DNA of 64,000 nucleotides from Zeaxanthinibacter sp. PT1 (GCF_028464225.1 NZ_JAQPCN010000004.1:62001-126000), one strand, 5' to 3'. Counted from the first letter of the stretch, positions 8,244-18,800 are shown. Numbers and translations are program-made. The notes: generated by a model from the sequence alone, not told the origin.

Positions 8244-9941
8244 TTATTGTTTCTTTCTCCTCTTCCTGAAATAGTCAAATACAAACCAACCCGCCAGGGC
8301 GATCAGGAAATAGCGAAAGTAGGACCGGGGCTCCCCGTCACCACCCACCGTGGTAAAGAACCTGTCCCACCTGGGTTTCCAGTTGCTGAAACCTTCATTA
8401 ATACCTTCTATGCTCATCCAGATAAATACTGGCTTTCCTACGATATGGTCTGCCGGGACATAGCCCCAGGTTCTACTATCTTCAGAGCGGTGACGGTTAT
8501 CACCCATCATCCAGTAATAATCCTGCTTAAAGGTGTAAGTGTCAGTAGCTTCTCCATTGATCAGCACCTGGTTCCCGGAAACACTGACCGTGTTGTTTTC
8601 GTAATCGCGGATGATCTTCTTGTATAATGGTAAAACCTCCAGGTTCAGATCTATGGTCTTACCTCTTTCAGGGATATAAATAGACCCGAAGTTGTCGTTA
8701 TTCCACGCAAATGCTTTGTCTTGCGGGAAAATATTATAACCCGGTTTTCCTGGCGCTTCCAATTGGCGCTTTACCGAATCTATGGCGGTATTGGCTTCAA
8801 GGGAAGCGGCCTCTTTTTCGGTCATGGTAACGGTGCGTTCGCGTTCTGTAACCTCCCTGAGGTTTAGTTTGGCCTTACGGATGACCGATACGGGGATCCC
8901 GTAATGATTGGTATACAATTCTACCTCCCCGTTCTGAGCCTGTTTGGCCCCAAGCAGGTAGTCGCTCAGCGCAACCACCTGGGCCTGGTTTAAGGGTCCT
9001 GATATATATTTACGTGTAAATTCTGTGATACCCACCTCTGCCAGTAACCTCGAAGAGACGCCTTTGCCTGCATAAATGTTATAGGTATACTGGGGTTTTG
9101 CCCTGCCCGGTAACTGTGTCTTCTGCCCGTTGATATGCACATAGCCATCAATAACGGATAGCGAATCGCCCGGAAGGCCTACACAGCGTTTGACGTAATT
9201 ACTTTTTTTATCGATCGGCTTGACAACTCCTTCCTCTTTCTTAAAAAACACCCGGACCGTATCTGCCGGCCAGCTGAACACTACAATATCATTACGTTTA
9301 ATCTCCTGCAGCTTGGGAAGCCTCATGTAAGGTAACTGGGGCTTCTTTAAATATGAACGTATGCCTAATACCGGTAACGTATCATGTACCATAGGTGCTG
9401 CAACGGTAGTCATGGGAATACGGGCCCCGTAATGAAATTTACTTACAAACAGGAAGTCGCCAACGAGCAGGGTCTTTTCTAAAGAACCTGTAGGAATGAC
9501 ATAGGGTTGAATGAAATAGGTGTGTACCAGGGTAGCAGCCACGATGGCAAAAACGATAGAGCTCACCCATTCCCCCAGGGCTGTCTTAGGTTTCAGGCTC
9601 CTGTCTTCAACGTAGGTAACATCTAAGCTGTAGTTTACATAATAGATGTAAAAACCAAGAGTGAGAATGACCAACCAGGTCTCCAGCAGGCTGTTCCTTC
9701 CAAAGCTGCGAATGGTTTCTACCCAGATCACAGGGAACATCAACAGGTTAATTATGGGTATAAAGAGGAGGAATACCCACCAGGAGGGCCTGCCAATGAT
9801 CTTCATCAGAACTATGGCATTGTAGATAGGAATGGCTGCTTCCCAGGCTTTCCTGCCTGCTTTTACATATAATTTCCAGGTTCCTGCAAAATGAATTAAT
9901 TGGATGATAAGGATGAAGAGTATCCAGGATGTTCCGTCCAT
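8244..9941 (-). CDS. lepB: Signal peptidase I, enlarged Bacteroidetes form
   Basis: The enzyme removes signal peptides at the outer face of the cytoplasmic membrane. At 565 residues it is far longer than the usual 200-320. Several N-terminal helices come first, then IPTGSLEKTLLVGDF with the catalytic Ser, the general-base Lys in NYVKRCVGLPGDSL, and the final box MMGDNRHRSEDSRTWGYVP. Between the Lys box and the last box an insertion of roughly 200 residues contains a helical, charged part. It ends in a C-terminal membrane helix (YFLIALAGWFVFDYF). It lies downstream of dapB with a 54-base gap. Confidence 0.96.
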   Translation of the reverse strand: MDGTSWILFILIIQLIHFAGTWKLYVKAGRKAWEAAIPIYNAIVLMKIIGRPSWWVFLLFIPIINLLMFPVIWVETIRSFGRNSLLETWLVILTLGFYIYYVNYSLDVTYVEDRSLKPKTALGEWVSSIVFAIVAATLVHTYFIQPYVIPTGSLEKTLLVGDFLFVSKFHYGARIPMTTVAAPMVHDTLPVLGIRSYLKKPQLPYMRLPKLQEIKRNDIVVFSWPADTVRVFFKKEEGVVKPIDKKSNYVKRCVGLPGDSLSVIDGYVHINGQKTQLPGRAKPQYTYNIYAGKGVSSRLLAEVGITEFTRKYISGPLNQAQVVALSDYLLGAKQAQNGEVELYTNHYGIPVSVIRKAKLNLREVTERERTVTMTEKEAASLEANTAIDSVKRQLEAPGKPGYNIFPQDKAFAWNNDNFGSIYIPERGKTIDLNLEVLPLYKKIIRDYENNTVSVSGNQVLINGEATDTYTFKQDYYWMMGDNRHRSEDSRTWGYVPADHIVGKPVFIWMSIEGINEGFSNWKPRWDRFFTTVGGDGEPRSYFRYFLIALAGWFVFDYFRKRRKKQ

Positions 9942-9963
9942 ATTGTAAATAGTATTATTTGTC

Positions 9964-9978
9964 GGCCCTTTGCGGGCC
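9964..9978 (-). other. Small GC hairpin between dapB and lepB
   Basis: GGCCC and GGGCC flank a five-base loop. There is no T tract on the minus strand after it, so it is not a clear terminator; it may be a processing or pausing element between the two coding regions. Confidence 0.3.
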
Positions 9979-9995
9979 AGCTCAGGATATTTAGA

Positions 9996-10697
9996 TTAAT
10001 TAAGGTTCAGTACATCTTTCATGCTATAAACACCCGTCTTACCAACGATCCATTCGGCAGCAACGACAGCGCCCTGCGCAAATCCCTCGCGGTTATGTGC
10101 CGTGTGTTTAATTTCAAGCGAATCTACAGAACTTTTATAGGTTATGCTATGCGTACCCGGTACAGATCCTTCCCGTTTGGAATGTATGGGAACAATACCT
10201 TTCCCTGTCTTATCCAGCTTCCACTCTTCGTAGTTTCCCTGTTCAATAATCCCTTCTGCCAGTGTTATTGCCGTTCCGCTGGGCGCATCAAGCTTTTGAG
10301 TGTGATGAGTTTCTTCCAGGTCCAGCTGGTATTCTTCTAACTGGCTCATCATTCCCGCCAGGTATTTATTCAGTTCAAAAAAGATATTCACCCCAAGGCT
10401 GAAATTAGAAGCGTAAATAAACGCCCCTTTAGTTTCCTTACAGATCTGGATGGCCTCCGGGTAGCGATCTAACCAACCAGTGGTTCCAGAGATGACAGGC
10501 ACACCATTTCTGAAGCAACTGGTAATGTTATCAAAAGCAGCGTCGGGCGTACTGAAATCAATGGCGACATCCATTTGGCTGAAGTCCAAGGGCAGGCCCC
10601 CCTGATCCACCTTGGCTACGATCTCGTGACCGCGCTCCAGGGCTATACCTTCGATCATTTTTCCCATTTTGCCGTAGCCGAATAAGGCGATCTTCAT
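9996..10697 (-). CDS. dapB: 4-hydroxy-tetrahydrodipicolinate reductase
   Basis: DapB reduces HTPA to tetrahydrodipicolinate in the diaminopimelate/lysine pathway. The 233-residue protein shows the nucleotide-binding GYGKMGKMIEG at the N-terminus, DFSTPDAAFDN, SGTTGW, and the family signature ETHHTQKLDAPSGTA with the catalytic His-His and Lys. It is slightly shorter than the E. coli protein, as usual in Bacteroidetes. It starts three bases after the DUF5683 gene. Confidence 0.97.
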   Translation of the reverse strand: MKIALFGYGKMGKMIEGIALERGHEIVAKVDQGGLPLDFSQMDVAIDFSTPDAAFDNITSCFRNGVPVISGTTGWLDRYPEAIQICKETKGAFIYASNFSLGVNIFFELNKYLAGMMSQLEEYQLDLEETHHTQKLDAPSGTAITLAEGIIEQGNYEEWKLDKTGKGIVPIHSKREGSVPGTHSITYKSSVDSLEIKHTAHNREGFAQGAVVAAEWIVGKTGVYSMKDVLNLN

Positions 10698-10700
10698 AAG

Positions 10701-11342
10701 TTATAATTTGATGGTAAAGGCCAACCCGTAATTCGGGTCTGCACTAATAGGATGATATTCCAGGTAAGGTTTAAGCTCAAGGCTCAGGTCTTCATCCACG
10801 TTAAACTGTTTTAAGTGGGCATCTACGTTGGCATCTATAATATTGAGAGCATAGAGTCCAAGGGTAATTACCAGGGCAAGGTCCCGGTCTCTCTGGTAAC
10901 GTTCCTGTGCATCCTGCAGGGCCTCATCAGAGAGGTCCGGACTGCCTGGTACAACACCGGAATTGTTTAGATCATAAAATTCATCATCGGTAAAGCCTGC
11001 CCTTCTTCGCTTAAAAGCATCCCGGAAACGATCGTACAAATCATCATTGTAGATATAGGCGTACACCCCGGTTCCAATAGCCCCGAAGACAATAGGTACT
11101 TTCCAGTATCGCTGGTTGTAGATTTGACCCAGCCCGGGTAATACGGCAGAATAAAATGCGGCTTTACTCGGCGCCAGCGGATTTATTGCTTTCCGCTTAA
11201 CGCGGTTCGCCTTCATAATCGCTTTGGGATTGCCATCGTCTACAATGCTATCCTGATCGGTCTCTCCGGGCTGCACTTCCTGCGCAGGCAGTGGAAGCCC
11301 AAGTATCAGGACCAGGCAGAAAAACAGTAGATTCTTAGGCAC
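10701..11342 (-). CDS. DUF5683 domain-containing protein
   Basis: The 213-residue protein has an N-terminal signal-like hydrophobic stretch (LLFFCLVLILGLPLPAQ), a charged linker, and the core AAFYSAVLPGLGQIYNQRYWKVP followed by two hydrophobic segments, which is the DUF5683 pattern. The function is unknown. Its fixed place between parB and dapB in many flavobacteria suggests a cell-envelope or division-linked role, but that is inference from context. The start overlaps the parB stop by eight bases. Confidence 0.9.
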   Translation of the reverse strand: MPKNLLFFCLVLILGLPLPAQEVQPGETDQDSIVDDGNPKAIMKANRVKRKAINPLAPSKAAFYSAVLPGLGQIYNQRYWKVPIVFGAIGTGVYAYIYNDDLYDRFRDAFKRRRAGFTDDEFYDLNNSGVVPGSPDLSDEALQDAQERYQRDRDLALVITLGLYALNIIDANVDAHLKQFNVDEDLSLELKPYLEYHPISADPNYGLAFTIKL

Positions 11343-12240
11343 CTGTGAGTAATTTTTTTAATCGCTCAAATTCATCTTTGGATCCAAAGGAAATAGTGAT
11401 CTTTCCTTTTCCGCGATCAGAGGCTTTAACTTGTACATCAGTCTCCAATGCTTTTTTAAAGTCCTTTACACTATCTTTTGCAAAGGCAGGCAGTGTTTTT
11501 TGGGTCTTGGATACTGTTTCTTTCTTGCCTCCTCCTTCATGATAGGATTGAACCAGTTTTTCAGTATCCCTGACCGAAAGGTTCTGGCCCACTATCTTTT
11601 CATAGATATCTATCTGGTCTTCTTTCTTTTCCACGTTGACCAGGGTACGGCCATGGCCCATGGAGATGAATCCATCGCGCATGCCTGTCTGGATGATAGG
11701 GTCTAACCTTAATAGTCTAAGATAATTGGTGATCGTAGAGCGTTTTTTCCCAACCCTTTCGCTGAGTTTTTCCTGGGTCAGTTGAATTTCGTCCATCAGG
11801 CGCTGGTAAGAAAGAGCGATCTCTATAGGATCCAGGTCCTGACGCTGTATGTTTTCTACCAGGGCCATTTCTAAGGACTCCTGGTCATTAGCGATCCGGA
11901 TATAGGCAGGAATAGTCTCCAGCCCGATCATCTTGGAGGCGCGATACCTGCGCTCCCCGGACACCAACTGGTAAGTGTTAAAATCCAGTTTTCGAACCGT
12001 GATGGGCTGAATTAGACCCAGCTCCTTGATCGAGGATGCCAATTCTTCCAAGGCCTCGTCGTTGAAATTAGAACGTGGCTGGAATGGGTTTACCTCTATG
12101 CTGTCAAGTTCTAATTCCACGATATTCCCAACCAATTGGTCAGCATTCTTATCGGATACCGATTTAATATCGTTCTCAGGGTCTTTAAGCAGTGCGGAAA
12201 GCCCTCTGCCCAACGCTTGTTTCTTGATTGCTTTCGCCAT
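11335..12240 (-). CDS. parB: Chromosome-partitioning protein ParB
   Basis: ParB binds parS sites, slides as a CTP-dependent clamp and works with ParA to segregate the origin. The 301-residue protein starts AKAIKKQALGRGLSALLKD, has the nuclease-like CTPase fold with VNPFQPR, GLIQPITVRK and the SGERRYRASK box, then a helix-turn-helix region (LTQEKLSERVGKKRSTITNYLRLL) and a C-terminal dimer domain. It overlaps parA by one base (TAATG). I did not find a consensus parS in the window. Confidence 0.96.
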   Translation of the reverse strand: MAKAIKKQALGRGLSALLKDPENDIKSVSDKNADQLVGNIVELELDSIEVNPFQPRSNFNDEALEELASSIKELGLIQPITVRKLDFNTYQLVSGERRYRASKMIGLETIPAYIRIANDQESLEMALVENIQRQDLDPIEIALSYQRLMDEIQLTQEKLSERVGKKRSTITNYLRLLRLDPIIQTGMRDGFISMGHGRTLVNVEKKEDQIDIYEKIVGQNLSVRDTEKLVQSYHEGGGKKETVSKTQKTLPAFAKDSVKDFKKALETDVQVKASDRGKGKITISFGSKDEFERLKKLLTGA

Positions 12241-13013
12241 TATACTTTCTCCTTGTTTTTCTTCAAGAGCTCACTGGCCATGTTAAGGTAATTGGTCGCT
12301 CCTTTACTGGCCGCGTCATATTTAATGATAGATTCCCCGTAACTGGGTGCTTCGCCCAATCTTACGTTTCTCTGGATAATGGTATCAAAGACCATGTCAC
12401 CAAAATGTTTCTTTACTTCCTCCACTACCTGGTTAGAGAGTCGCAAACGCGAATCATACATGGTAAGAACCATGCCTTCTATGTCCAGGTCAGGGTTGTG
12501 AATTCGCTGCACACTTTTAATGGTGTTCAGTAGTTTACCCAGGCCTTCCAGTGCAAAATATTCGCATTGGATTGGGATGATAACCGCGTCTGATGCCGTT
12601 AGGGCATTCAGGGTGAGCAGTCCTAAGGAGGGTGCGCAATCGATCAGGATATAATCGTATTGTTCCCTCAGTTGACCGATGGCTTTTTTCATCATATCTT
12701 CCCGGTCATCCTTGTCTACCAATTCAATTTCTATCGCCACCAGGTCTATATGTGATGGGATAAGGTCTACATTGGGGGAAGAAGTATGAATAATTGTTTC
12801 TTCGGCAGTTTTAGTATGTTCCATTAACTGGTAGGTACCCAGTTCTACTTCGTCTACGTCAATTCCAAGTCCTGAAGTGGCATTAGCCTGGGGATCGGCG
12901 TCGATGATCAATACTTTCTGTTCTAATACACCTAGCGAAGCTGCAAGGTTCACTGTGGTGGTAGTTTTTCCAACTCCACCTTTCTGGTTGGCTATAGCAA
13001 TGATCTTGCCCAT
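12240..13013 (-). CDS. parA: Chromosome-partitioning ATPase ParA (Soj)
   Basis: The 257-residue ParA/MinD-type ATPase has the deviant Walker A KGGVGKTTTTVNLAASL at the N-terminus, IIDADPQANATSGLG, and DYILIDCAPSLGLLTLNAL as Walker B. It is the first gene of the minus-strand operon; the 146 bases upstream hold an imperfect promoter-like pair (TTTTTTG and TATTTTTA on the minus strand, 13033-13063). Confidence 0.97.
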   Translation of the reverse strand: MGKIIAIANQKGGVGKTTTTVNLAASLGVLEQKVLIIDADPQANATSGLGIDVDEVELGTYQLMEHTKTAEETIIHTSSPNVDLIPSHIDLVAIEIELVDKDDREDMMKKAIGQLREQYDYILIDCAPSLGLLTLNALTASDAVIIPIQCEYFALEGLGKLLNTIKSVQRIHNPDLDIEGMVLTMYDSRLRLSNQVVEEVKKHFGDMVFDTIIQRNVRLGEAPSYGESIIKYDAASKGATNYLNMASELLKKNKEKV

Positions 13014-13096
13014 GTTCGTACAAGTTAGGGGTTAAAAATACGATTAATTAGCTTGACAAAAAATGTAATTTGTTAACACTAAGTGAATAACTATTT

Positions 13097-13110
13097 AGGC
13101 CATAAGGCCT
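13097..13110 (-). other. Short perfect inverted repeat behind the mutase genes
   Basis: AGGCC and GGCCT around a four-base loop lie in the gap between the methylmalonyl-CoA mutase stop and parA. No T tract follows on the minus strand, so terminator function is doubtful. Confidence 0.25.
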
Positions 13111-13159
13111 TATCTGCGCGCTTCCTGCAGTTTAAGGATGATACCGCGATACTATCTAT

Positions 13160-15328
13160 TTAGTTCAGTAATTTTTCCAGGATTTCGATAGCGGCTTCAC
13201 TGATACGGGTGCCCGGGCCAAAAACGGAACTCGCTCCGGCATCTTTAAGATAAGGGTAATCCTGCTTGGGGATTACACCTCCAACGATGACCATTATATC
13301 TTCTCGCCCGTACTTTTTTAACTCCTGGATCAGTTCCGGAACCAGGGTTTTGTGTCCGCCGGCCAGGGAAGATATCCCCAGGATGTGCACGTCGTTTTCC
13401 ACTGCCTGCCGGGCTACTTCTGTCGGGGTCTGGAAAAGGGGACCTATATCCACATCAAAGCCTAGGTCTGCATAACCCGTTGCAATGACTTTAGCACCCC
13501 TGTCGTGCCCATCCTGGCCCATCTTGGCTACCAGTATCCTTGGTCGCCTGCCTTCCAGTTCAGCAAAGCGATCAGACAATTCACGGGCTTTTTTAAATCC
13601 TTCATCTTCTGCCATTTCTTTAGAATATACTCCTGTAAATGTTTTTACTTCTGCGGTATGGCGGCCATATGCGGCCTCCAGGGCATTGCTGATCTCCCCT
13701 AAAGTAGCTCTTGCTTTAGCGGCCTTAACGGCCAGTGCTAATAGGTTGCCGGATTCCCAGTCTGCTGTAACTGAGACGGCTCCCTTCTCTTGTTTCTGTT
13801 TAGCCGCTGCTGTGATCATGTCTAAAGCTGAACGGACCTCATCGCTATCCCGATCTTTTTTTAGAGCTGCCAGTCGATCTAATTGTTTACGTCTAACTTC
13901 CTGGTTGTCTACTTCCAGGATCTGAAGTTCATCTTCTATTTCGCGCCTGTATTTGTTTACTCCTACAATACACTCCTGCTTGCTGTCTATTTTAGCTTGT
14001 TTCCTGGCAGCAGCTTCTTCTATCCTCATCTTAGGGATTCCGGCTTCTATGGCCTTGGTCATTCCCCCTAATTCCTCAACTTCATTCATTAAGGCTTTCG
14101 CTCTTTTACAGAGCTCATCGGTGAGCGATTCCACGAAATAACTTCCGGCCCAGGGGTCAACGGTCCTCGTCATTCCCGTTTCCTGTTGCAGGAATATCTG
14201 GGTATTCCTCGCGATACGGGCAGAGAATTCACTGGGTAAAGCAATGGCTTCATCCAGTGCATTGGTATGCAGACTTTGGGTACCTCCAAACACGGCAGCA
14301 GCTGCTTCGATGGTGGTGCGGGCCACATTGTTGAATGGATCCTGTTCGGTAAGACTCCAACCACTGGTCTGGCTGTGGGTGCGAAGAGCCAGTGATTTGG
14401 GGTTCTTAGGCTGAAATTGTTTCATCTCCTGAGCCCAGAGTAGCCTGGCAGCCCTGAGTTTAACCACTTCCATAAAATGATGCATCCCTATACCCCAGAA
14501 AAATGACAATCTCGGGGCAAATTTATCGATATCCAGGCCGGCCTTCAAACCTGTTTTAACGTACTCTAAACCATCCGCGAGGGTATAGGCGAGCTCCATG
14601 TCTGCCGGTGCTCCTGCTTCATGCATATGGTAGCCCGAAATACTGATGCTGTTAAACCGAGGCATAGCCTTGCTGGTATATTCAAAGATATCAGCAACCA
14701 GTTGCATGGAAGGGGTAGGAGGGTAGATATACGTATTGCGGACCATGAATTCCTTAAGAATATCATTCTGTATGGTTCCGGCAAGTTGCTCGGGAGAGAC
14801 TCCCTGTTCCATGGCAGCGACAATATAAAATGCCATTATCGGGATCACTGCCCCGTTCATGGTCATGGAGACAGAGATCTTATCAAGCGGGAGACCGTCA
14901 AAAAGGATTTTCATGTCTTCGACAGAATCTATGGCGACACCCGCTTTCCCTACATCACCTACAACCCTGGGGTGGTCACTGTCATACCCCCTGTGCGTAG
15001 GCAGGTCAAAGGCGACGGACAGTCCTTTTTGCCCTGCGGCCATATTACGACGGTAAAACGCATTGCTTTCTTCAGCAGTACTAAAACCTGCATACTGACG
15101 GATGGTCCAGGGACGCTGCACGTACATCGTTGCATATGGTCCTCTCAGGTAAGGTGGGGTCCCTGCGCCGAAATCCAGGTGTTGAAGATCCTGCAGGTCA
15201 GATTTACTGTAACACGGTTTTATGTCAATGCCTTCTGCAGAGCGATAATTCTCTTGCTGCCCTTTGGCTACGGCCCTGTTTTTACTGCCGTTTTCTATGG
15301 TAAGGTGCTGTATATCTTTTCTACTCAT
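13160..15328 (-). CDS. scpA: Methylmalonyl-CoA mutase large (catalytic, B12-binding) subunit
   Basis: The adenosylcobalamin enzyme interconverts succinyl-CoA and (R)-methylmalonyl-CoA. The N-terminal TIM barrel shows [19 protein letters not shown] and [19 protein letters not shown]; the C-terminal B12 domain has the base-off motif [12 protein letters not shown] choose the ATG at 15328 ([14 protein letters not shown]), giving 722 residues and an eight-base overlap with the small subunit gene; an ATG at 15349 would add seven residues. Coupled with the small subunit as in other bacterial heterodimers. Confidence 0.96.
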   Translation of the reverse strand: MSRKDIQHLTIENGSKNRAVAKGQQENYRSAEGIDIKPCYSKSDLQDLQHLDFGAGTPPYLRGPYATMYVQRPWTIRQYAGFSTAEESNAFYRRNMAAGQKGLSVAFDLPTHRGYDSDHPRVVGDVGKAGVAIDSVEDMKILFDGLPLDKISVSMTMNGAVIPIMAFYIVAAMEQGVSPEQLAGTIQNDILKEFMVRNTYIYPPTPSMQLVADIFEYTSKAMPRFNSISISGYHMHEAGAPADMELAYTLADGLEYVKTGLKAGLDIDKFAPRLSFFWGIGMHHFMEVVKLRAARLLWAQEMKQFQPKNPKSLALRTHSQTSGWSLTEQDPFNNVARTTIEAAAAVFGGTQSLHTNALDEAIALPSEFSARIARNTQIFLQQETGMTRTVDPWAGSYFVESLTDELCKRAKALMNEVEELGGMTKAIEAGIPKMRIEEAAARKQAKIDSKQECIVGVNKYRREIEDELQILEVDNQEVRRKQLDRLAALKKDRDSDEVRSALDMITAAAKQKQEKGAVSVTADWESGNLLALAVKAAKARATLGEISNALEAAYGRHTAEVKTFTGVYSKEMAEDEGFKKARELSDRFAELEGRRPRILVAKMGQDGHDRGAKVIATGYADLGFDVDIGPLFQTPTEVARQAVENDVHILGISSLAGGHKTLVPELIQELKKYGREDIMVIVGGVIPKQDYPYLKDAGASSVFGPGTRISEAAIEILEKLLN

Positions 15329-16700
15329 TTTCCAGTCGCGTTTTCTCAATTCCCTCCGCCAGTCTTCTTTCCAATATCGGTTCTATCAATGTTTTCCTGC
15401 GCCTGATCTTCCTGAATGGATCAATCTCCAGGTCGTTTTTCATGCGGTCCTCAGGATTCTGGTATTTGTTGGTGCCTACAAGGATACGTTCTTGTTGATC
15501 AAATGCTTGCTGCTCTTTCTTGGCGTTATCTGCGATCTTCTTCTGGATGTTATGATTTCTCAGTTGTGCGAGGAATCCACCACCGGCCTCGATCTGCTTA
15601 AAGAGCTGCAGGGCCTTTTCAGCTAGTTGCCGGGTGATGGTTTCAATATAATAACTACCGGCTGCCGGGTTGGAGACCTTATCTAAATGACTCTCTTCTT
15701 TCAGTAATAACAACTGGTTACGTGCAATGCGATCCCCAAAGTCATTGTGATGATGGTACAAGGCGTCATATGGCATATTCACTACCGTATCTGCATTTCC
15801 CAAGACCGCACTCATGCATTCGGTCGTGGTTCTGAGCATATTGGTGTTGTAGTCGTAGAGAGTCTTGTTCCTATGTGAGGGCACAGCCAGGATATGACAG
15901 TCGGTGCTTAAGCCATAGTCTTTTGCAAGTGTACTATACAATATCCGCAACGCCCTGAGCTTGGCGATTTCGAAGAAATAGTCAGAGCCAACGGCTACAT
16001 AAAAAACAGCCTGGCCGATATTCTTGCCTTCGCTATGATTGATATATTCATGGATGTGGGCCAAGCCATAGGCCAGCTGCTGTACACTGTTAGCGCCTGC
16101 ATTCTGGTATAAGGACATGTCTACACTATAACAATGGAATCCCTGTTTCTGCCCGTATTTCTTGAGAATTTCATCCCAGGTATCGTGATCTTCCTTTTGC
16201 CCGGTATACCAGTTTCCTGTTCTTGCCAGGTTACCCAGGATATCTGTGTGAAAAAATATTCCTGCAGGATTCTCCGGGGATGATTTAACTACGGCCTCCA
16301 GGTATTCTTCGGAAAGAAAGTCCAGTAAAAAATGCAGCTGTATTTTTTTGAGATCAATGCCTTTAAGCAGGATTTCCGGGGCCATTGCTTCACTGGATAT
16401 TCTGAATACGATCGACTCTGTTCCTTTTTTCAGGATATCCATTGCTTTAGTATTAGCAACCTCGGCATTTTCAACTCGAATAAATTCACCAAGGTGCCAG
16501 GGTTGAGGGCAGTTTGCAGCGGATATCGAATCGTGACCGGTGTCTTCCTGGTGGTAAAATGGTTTTACCTTTATCCCTTCAGGTGATTCCCAGACTAAAG
16601 ATTCGTTATAATCTGCACCTTTGAGGTCTACCTGTATCTTCTGCTTCCATTCCTTGGGCGTTAGTGGGGAGAAATCAAAGTGCAATTTCGTATTTTCCAT
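15321..16700 (-). CDS. mutA: Methylmalonyl-CoA mutase small subunit
   Basis: The 459-residue partner resembles the barrel half of the large subunit ([22 protein letters not shown]) but has no DxHxxG cobalamin motif and stops before a B12 domain, as expected of the non-catalytic subunit. It is shorter than actinobacterial small subunits (about 600) because the C-terminal domain is lacking. Its ATG shares a base with the stop of the preceding FtsB-like gene. Confidence 0.94.
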   Translation of the reverse strand: MENTKLHFDFSPLTPKEWKQKIQVDLKGADYNESLVWESPEGIKVKPFYHQEDTGHDSISAANCPQPWHLGEFIRVENAEVANTKAMDILKKGTESIVFRISSEAMAPEILLKGIDLKKIQLHFLLDFLSEEYLEAVVKSSPENPAGIFFHTDILGNLARTGNWYTGQKEDHDTWDEILKKYGQKQGFHCYSVDMSLYQNAGANSVQQLAYGLAHIHEYINHSEGKNIGQAVFYVAVGSDYFFEIAKLRALRILYSTLAKDYGLSTDCHILAVPSHRNKTLYDYNTNMLRTTTECMSAVLGNADTVVNMPYDALYHHHNDFGDRIARNQLLLLKEESHLDKVSNPAAGSYYIETITRQLAEKALQLFKQIEAGGGFLAQLRNHNIQKKIADNAKKEQQAFDQQERILVGTNKYQNPEDRMKNDLEIDPFRKIRRRKTLIEPILERRLAEGIEKTRLENE

Positions 16701-17026
16701 TAGGGTTGGGATTTTATGCTGTCTTCGTACTCAATAAGGTAGATCTCTTCGTTCTTCTTCTTCAGATAATATTGTTCCCTGGCAAATTTTTTAATTTCCT
16801 CCGGGTCAGAAAGTTTGTCGATGATTTCTTTATCCTTGGCAATCTCTTCTTTCAGGAATTCCTGTTGTTTTTCAAGTTTCCGGATTTCTTTCCTCAGTTC
16901 TAAATGGATCAAGAGCGAATTGGTATCAAAAAACAGCATCCAGATCAGGAATACAGTGAGGATAAGAACGTAAATATTGCTCACGATCCCAAACCATTTC
17001 TTCTTCTTAAGATCTTTCAGTTTCAC
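16700..17026 (-). CDS. Septum formation initiator family protein (FtsB/DivIC-like)
   Basis: The 108-residue bitopic protein has a short basic cytoplasmic head (MKLKDLKKKKWFG), one membrane helix (about 16-34) and a coiled coil (ELRKEIRKLEKQQEFLKEEI) followed by FAREQYYLKKKNEEIYLIE, the conserved DivIC/FtsB end. Such proteins join the FtsL/FtsQ divisome complex. It overlaps the uridine kinase stop by four bases and the mutA start by one, so it is coupled on both sides. Confidence 0.9.
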   Translation of the reverse strand: MKLKDLKKKKWFGIVSNIYVLILTVFLIWMLFFDTNSLLIHLELRKEIRKLEKQQEFLKEEIAKDKEIIDKLSDPEEIKKFAREQYYLKKKNEEIYLIEYEDSIKSQP

Positions 17027-17631
17027 AGCAGCTTCTCAATTATTATGGTCCTCACGATGTCAACGGCAACCGTATTGTATTTATTATTCGGAATAATAAT
17101 ATCTGCGTGCTCTTTTGTCGGTTCAATGAACTGGTCGTGCATTGGCTTTAAGGTGGTCTGGTAACGGTATAAGACCTCGTCTATATCTCTTCCACGTTCA
17201 TTGATATCCCTTTTCAATCTTCTGATGAGACGCTCGTCCGAGTCGGCATGCACAAATATTTTGATATCAAACATTTCCCGGATCTCGGGATGTGTCAGGA
17301 TGAGGATCCCTTCTACGATCATCACTTTACTGGGTGGAGTATGAACTGTTTGCCCCGTCCTGTTATGCGAGGCAAATGAATAGACCGGCTGTTGAATGGC
17401 TTCACCTGCACGAAGTTGGGTCAGGTGTTCTCCCAGCAATTTAAAATCGATGGCTTTTGGATGATCAAAATTGATCTTACCACGTTCTTCAAAAGAAAGA
17501 TGGGATAGATCGTTATAGTAAGAATCCTGGGATATTACACTTACCTCCTTGTCCGGTAATTCTTCAATGATCTGATTGACAACGGTTGTCTTTCCACAAC
17601 CTGTTCCTCCCGCGATTCCAATGATCAGCAT
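17023..17631 (-). CDS. udk: Uridine kinase
   Basis: It phosphorylates uridine and cytidine in pyrimidine salvage. The 202-residue P-loop protein starts LIIGIAGGTGCGKTTVVNQI (Walker A), with SQDSYYNDL, NFDHPKAIDFKLL, VEGILILTHPE and RRLKRDINERGRDIDEVL typical of the family. It is the first gene of a minus-strand group with the division protein and the methylmalonyl-CoA mutase genes. Confidence 0.95.
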   Translation of the reverse strand: MLIIGIAGGTGCGKTTVVNQIIEELPDKEVSVISQDSYYNDLSHLSFEERGKINFDHPKAIDFKLLGEHLTQLRAGEAIQQPVYSFASHNRTGQTVHTPPSKVMIVEGILILTHPEIREMFDIKIFVHADSDERLIRRLKRDINERGRDIDEVLYRYQTTLKPMHDQFIEPTKEHADIIIPNNKYNTVAVDIVRTIIIEKLL

Positions 17632-17726
17632 CTGCTTTAATTTTGGTCCAAAAATAAGGATTTGAGCCGAAACCTGAAGACGATAAAATGCTTTTTACCA
17701 ACAGTGCCTGGAAGTGTTAAAAACTA

Positions 17727-18800
17727 TCAGGGCTCAAAGATAAGACCACTACTGGAGTCTTTCTCAGCCCCGGTTACCGAACTCAGCACATTATTTTTTC
17801 CCTCCAATCGCATGACACCCATCAGGGCAAAAACCAGCGCCTCCTTATATTCGACCAGGGTGCGGTCCGGGATTACCACCTCTCCAATTTCGCTGAGTTT
17901 TTCCCGGAGTACTTCAACCAGGAAAGGATTGAACGCACCGCCTCCTGTTACAAGGATACTGTTTTCCCCGCTCTTCCGGTGATTCTCCACGGATAAGGCA
18001 ACTTGCTCACAGATATGATGTACAGAAGTATGCAGTAAGTCTTCAACCGAATATTGGTCTGAATCAATAAGAGGAACAACTTCCTCCAGGAACCACTCGT
18101 AGCCTGTGGATTTGGGCATTGGTAGGCTGTAGTACGGAAGATTGTTCAGCGCTTGCAATAATTCTTTTTGCAGTTTTCCTTTCCTGGCAAGTGCGCCGTC
18201 CTTATCATAATCCAATCCAACGGTTCCGGCAATATGGTTCAGGATCATATTGGCCAGGCCGATATCATATGCCACCCTATGCCCGTTTTTTTCGAAGGAG
18301 ATATTACTGATACCGCCCAGGTTAAGGCAAAAATCATAGTTCCCGAAGAAAACACGGTCCCCAATGGGTACCAGGGGAGCACCCTGCCCTCCCAGGACAA
18401 CGTCATAAGAGCGAAAATCAGCTATGGTCCTTAGCCTACTAGCATGTGCCACATTTTGACCGTAACCCAGCTGAAAAGTGAATCCGGATTGGGGCTGGTG
18501 GTGAGAGGTATGACCGTGACTAGCGATAAAATCGATATCCAGCTGCTGTTCACGGGCAAATTCGGCAGCCATCCGGCCAAGCCAGGTGCCGTATTCGTGG
18601 TGTAATTTCAACAGTCCCGTTGCTGGTAGTTGTATAGAATCTATCAGCCTGGATCTCCATGCTGCAGTATAGGAGATATTTTTACTTGCCTTTATTTCGT
18701 ACTCCCAGCCTTTATCACTGGAGCTAATATGGCAATAGGCAAGATCGAGACCATCCAGGGAGGTCCCTGACATCATTCCAAGAACTTTATAATTTTTCAT
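17727..18800 (-). CDS. anmK: Anhydro-N-acetylmuramic acid kinase
   Basis: AnmK opens the 1,6-anhydro ring of anhMurNAc while phosphorylating it to MurNAc-6-phosphate, the substrate of MurQ encoded at 26091. The 357-residue protein has the ATPase-like start GMMSGTSLDGLDLAYC, ASHGHTSHHQP, DFRSYDVVLGGQGAPLVPIGD and NLGGISNIS, all family hallmarks, and VTGGGAFNPFLV near the C-terminus. It overlaps the upstream GH3 gene by 14 bases, which fixes the pathway link. Confidence 0.96.
   Translation of the reverse strand: MKNYKVLGMMSGTSLDGLDLAYCHISSSDKGWEYEIKASKNISYTAAWRSRLIDSIQLPATGLLKLHHEYGTWLGRMAAEFAREQQLDIDFIASHGHTSHHQPQSGFTFQLGYGQNVAHASRLRTIADFRSYDVVLGGQGAPLVPIGDRVFFGNYDFCLNLGGISNISFEKNGHRVAYDIGLANMILNHIAGTVGLDYDKDGALARKGKLQKELLQALNNLPYYSLPMPKSTGYEWFLEEVVPLIDSDQYSVEDLLHTSVHHICEQVALSVENHRKSGENSILVTGGGAFNPFLVEVLREKLSEIGEVVIPDRTLVEYKEALVFALMGVMRLEGKNNVLSSVTGAEKDSSSGLIFEP

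Noticed and set aside
12240-13160. parS site near parAB
   Set aside because: No TGTTTCACGTGAAACA-like palindrome was found here or elsewhere in the window by eye.
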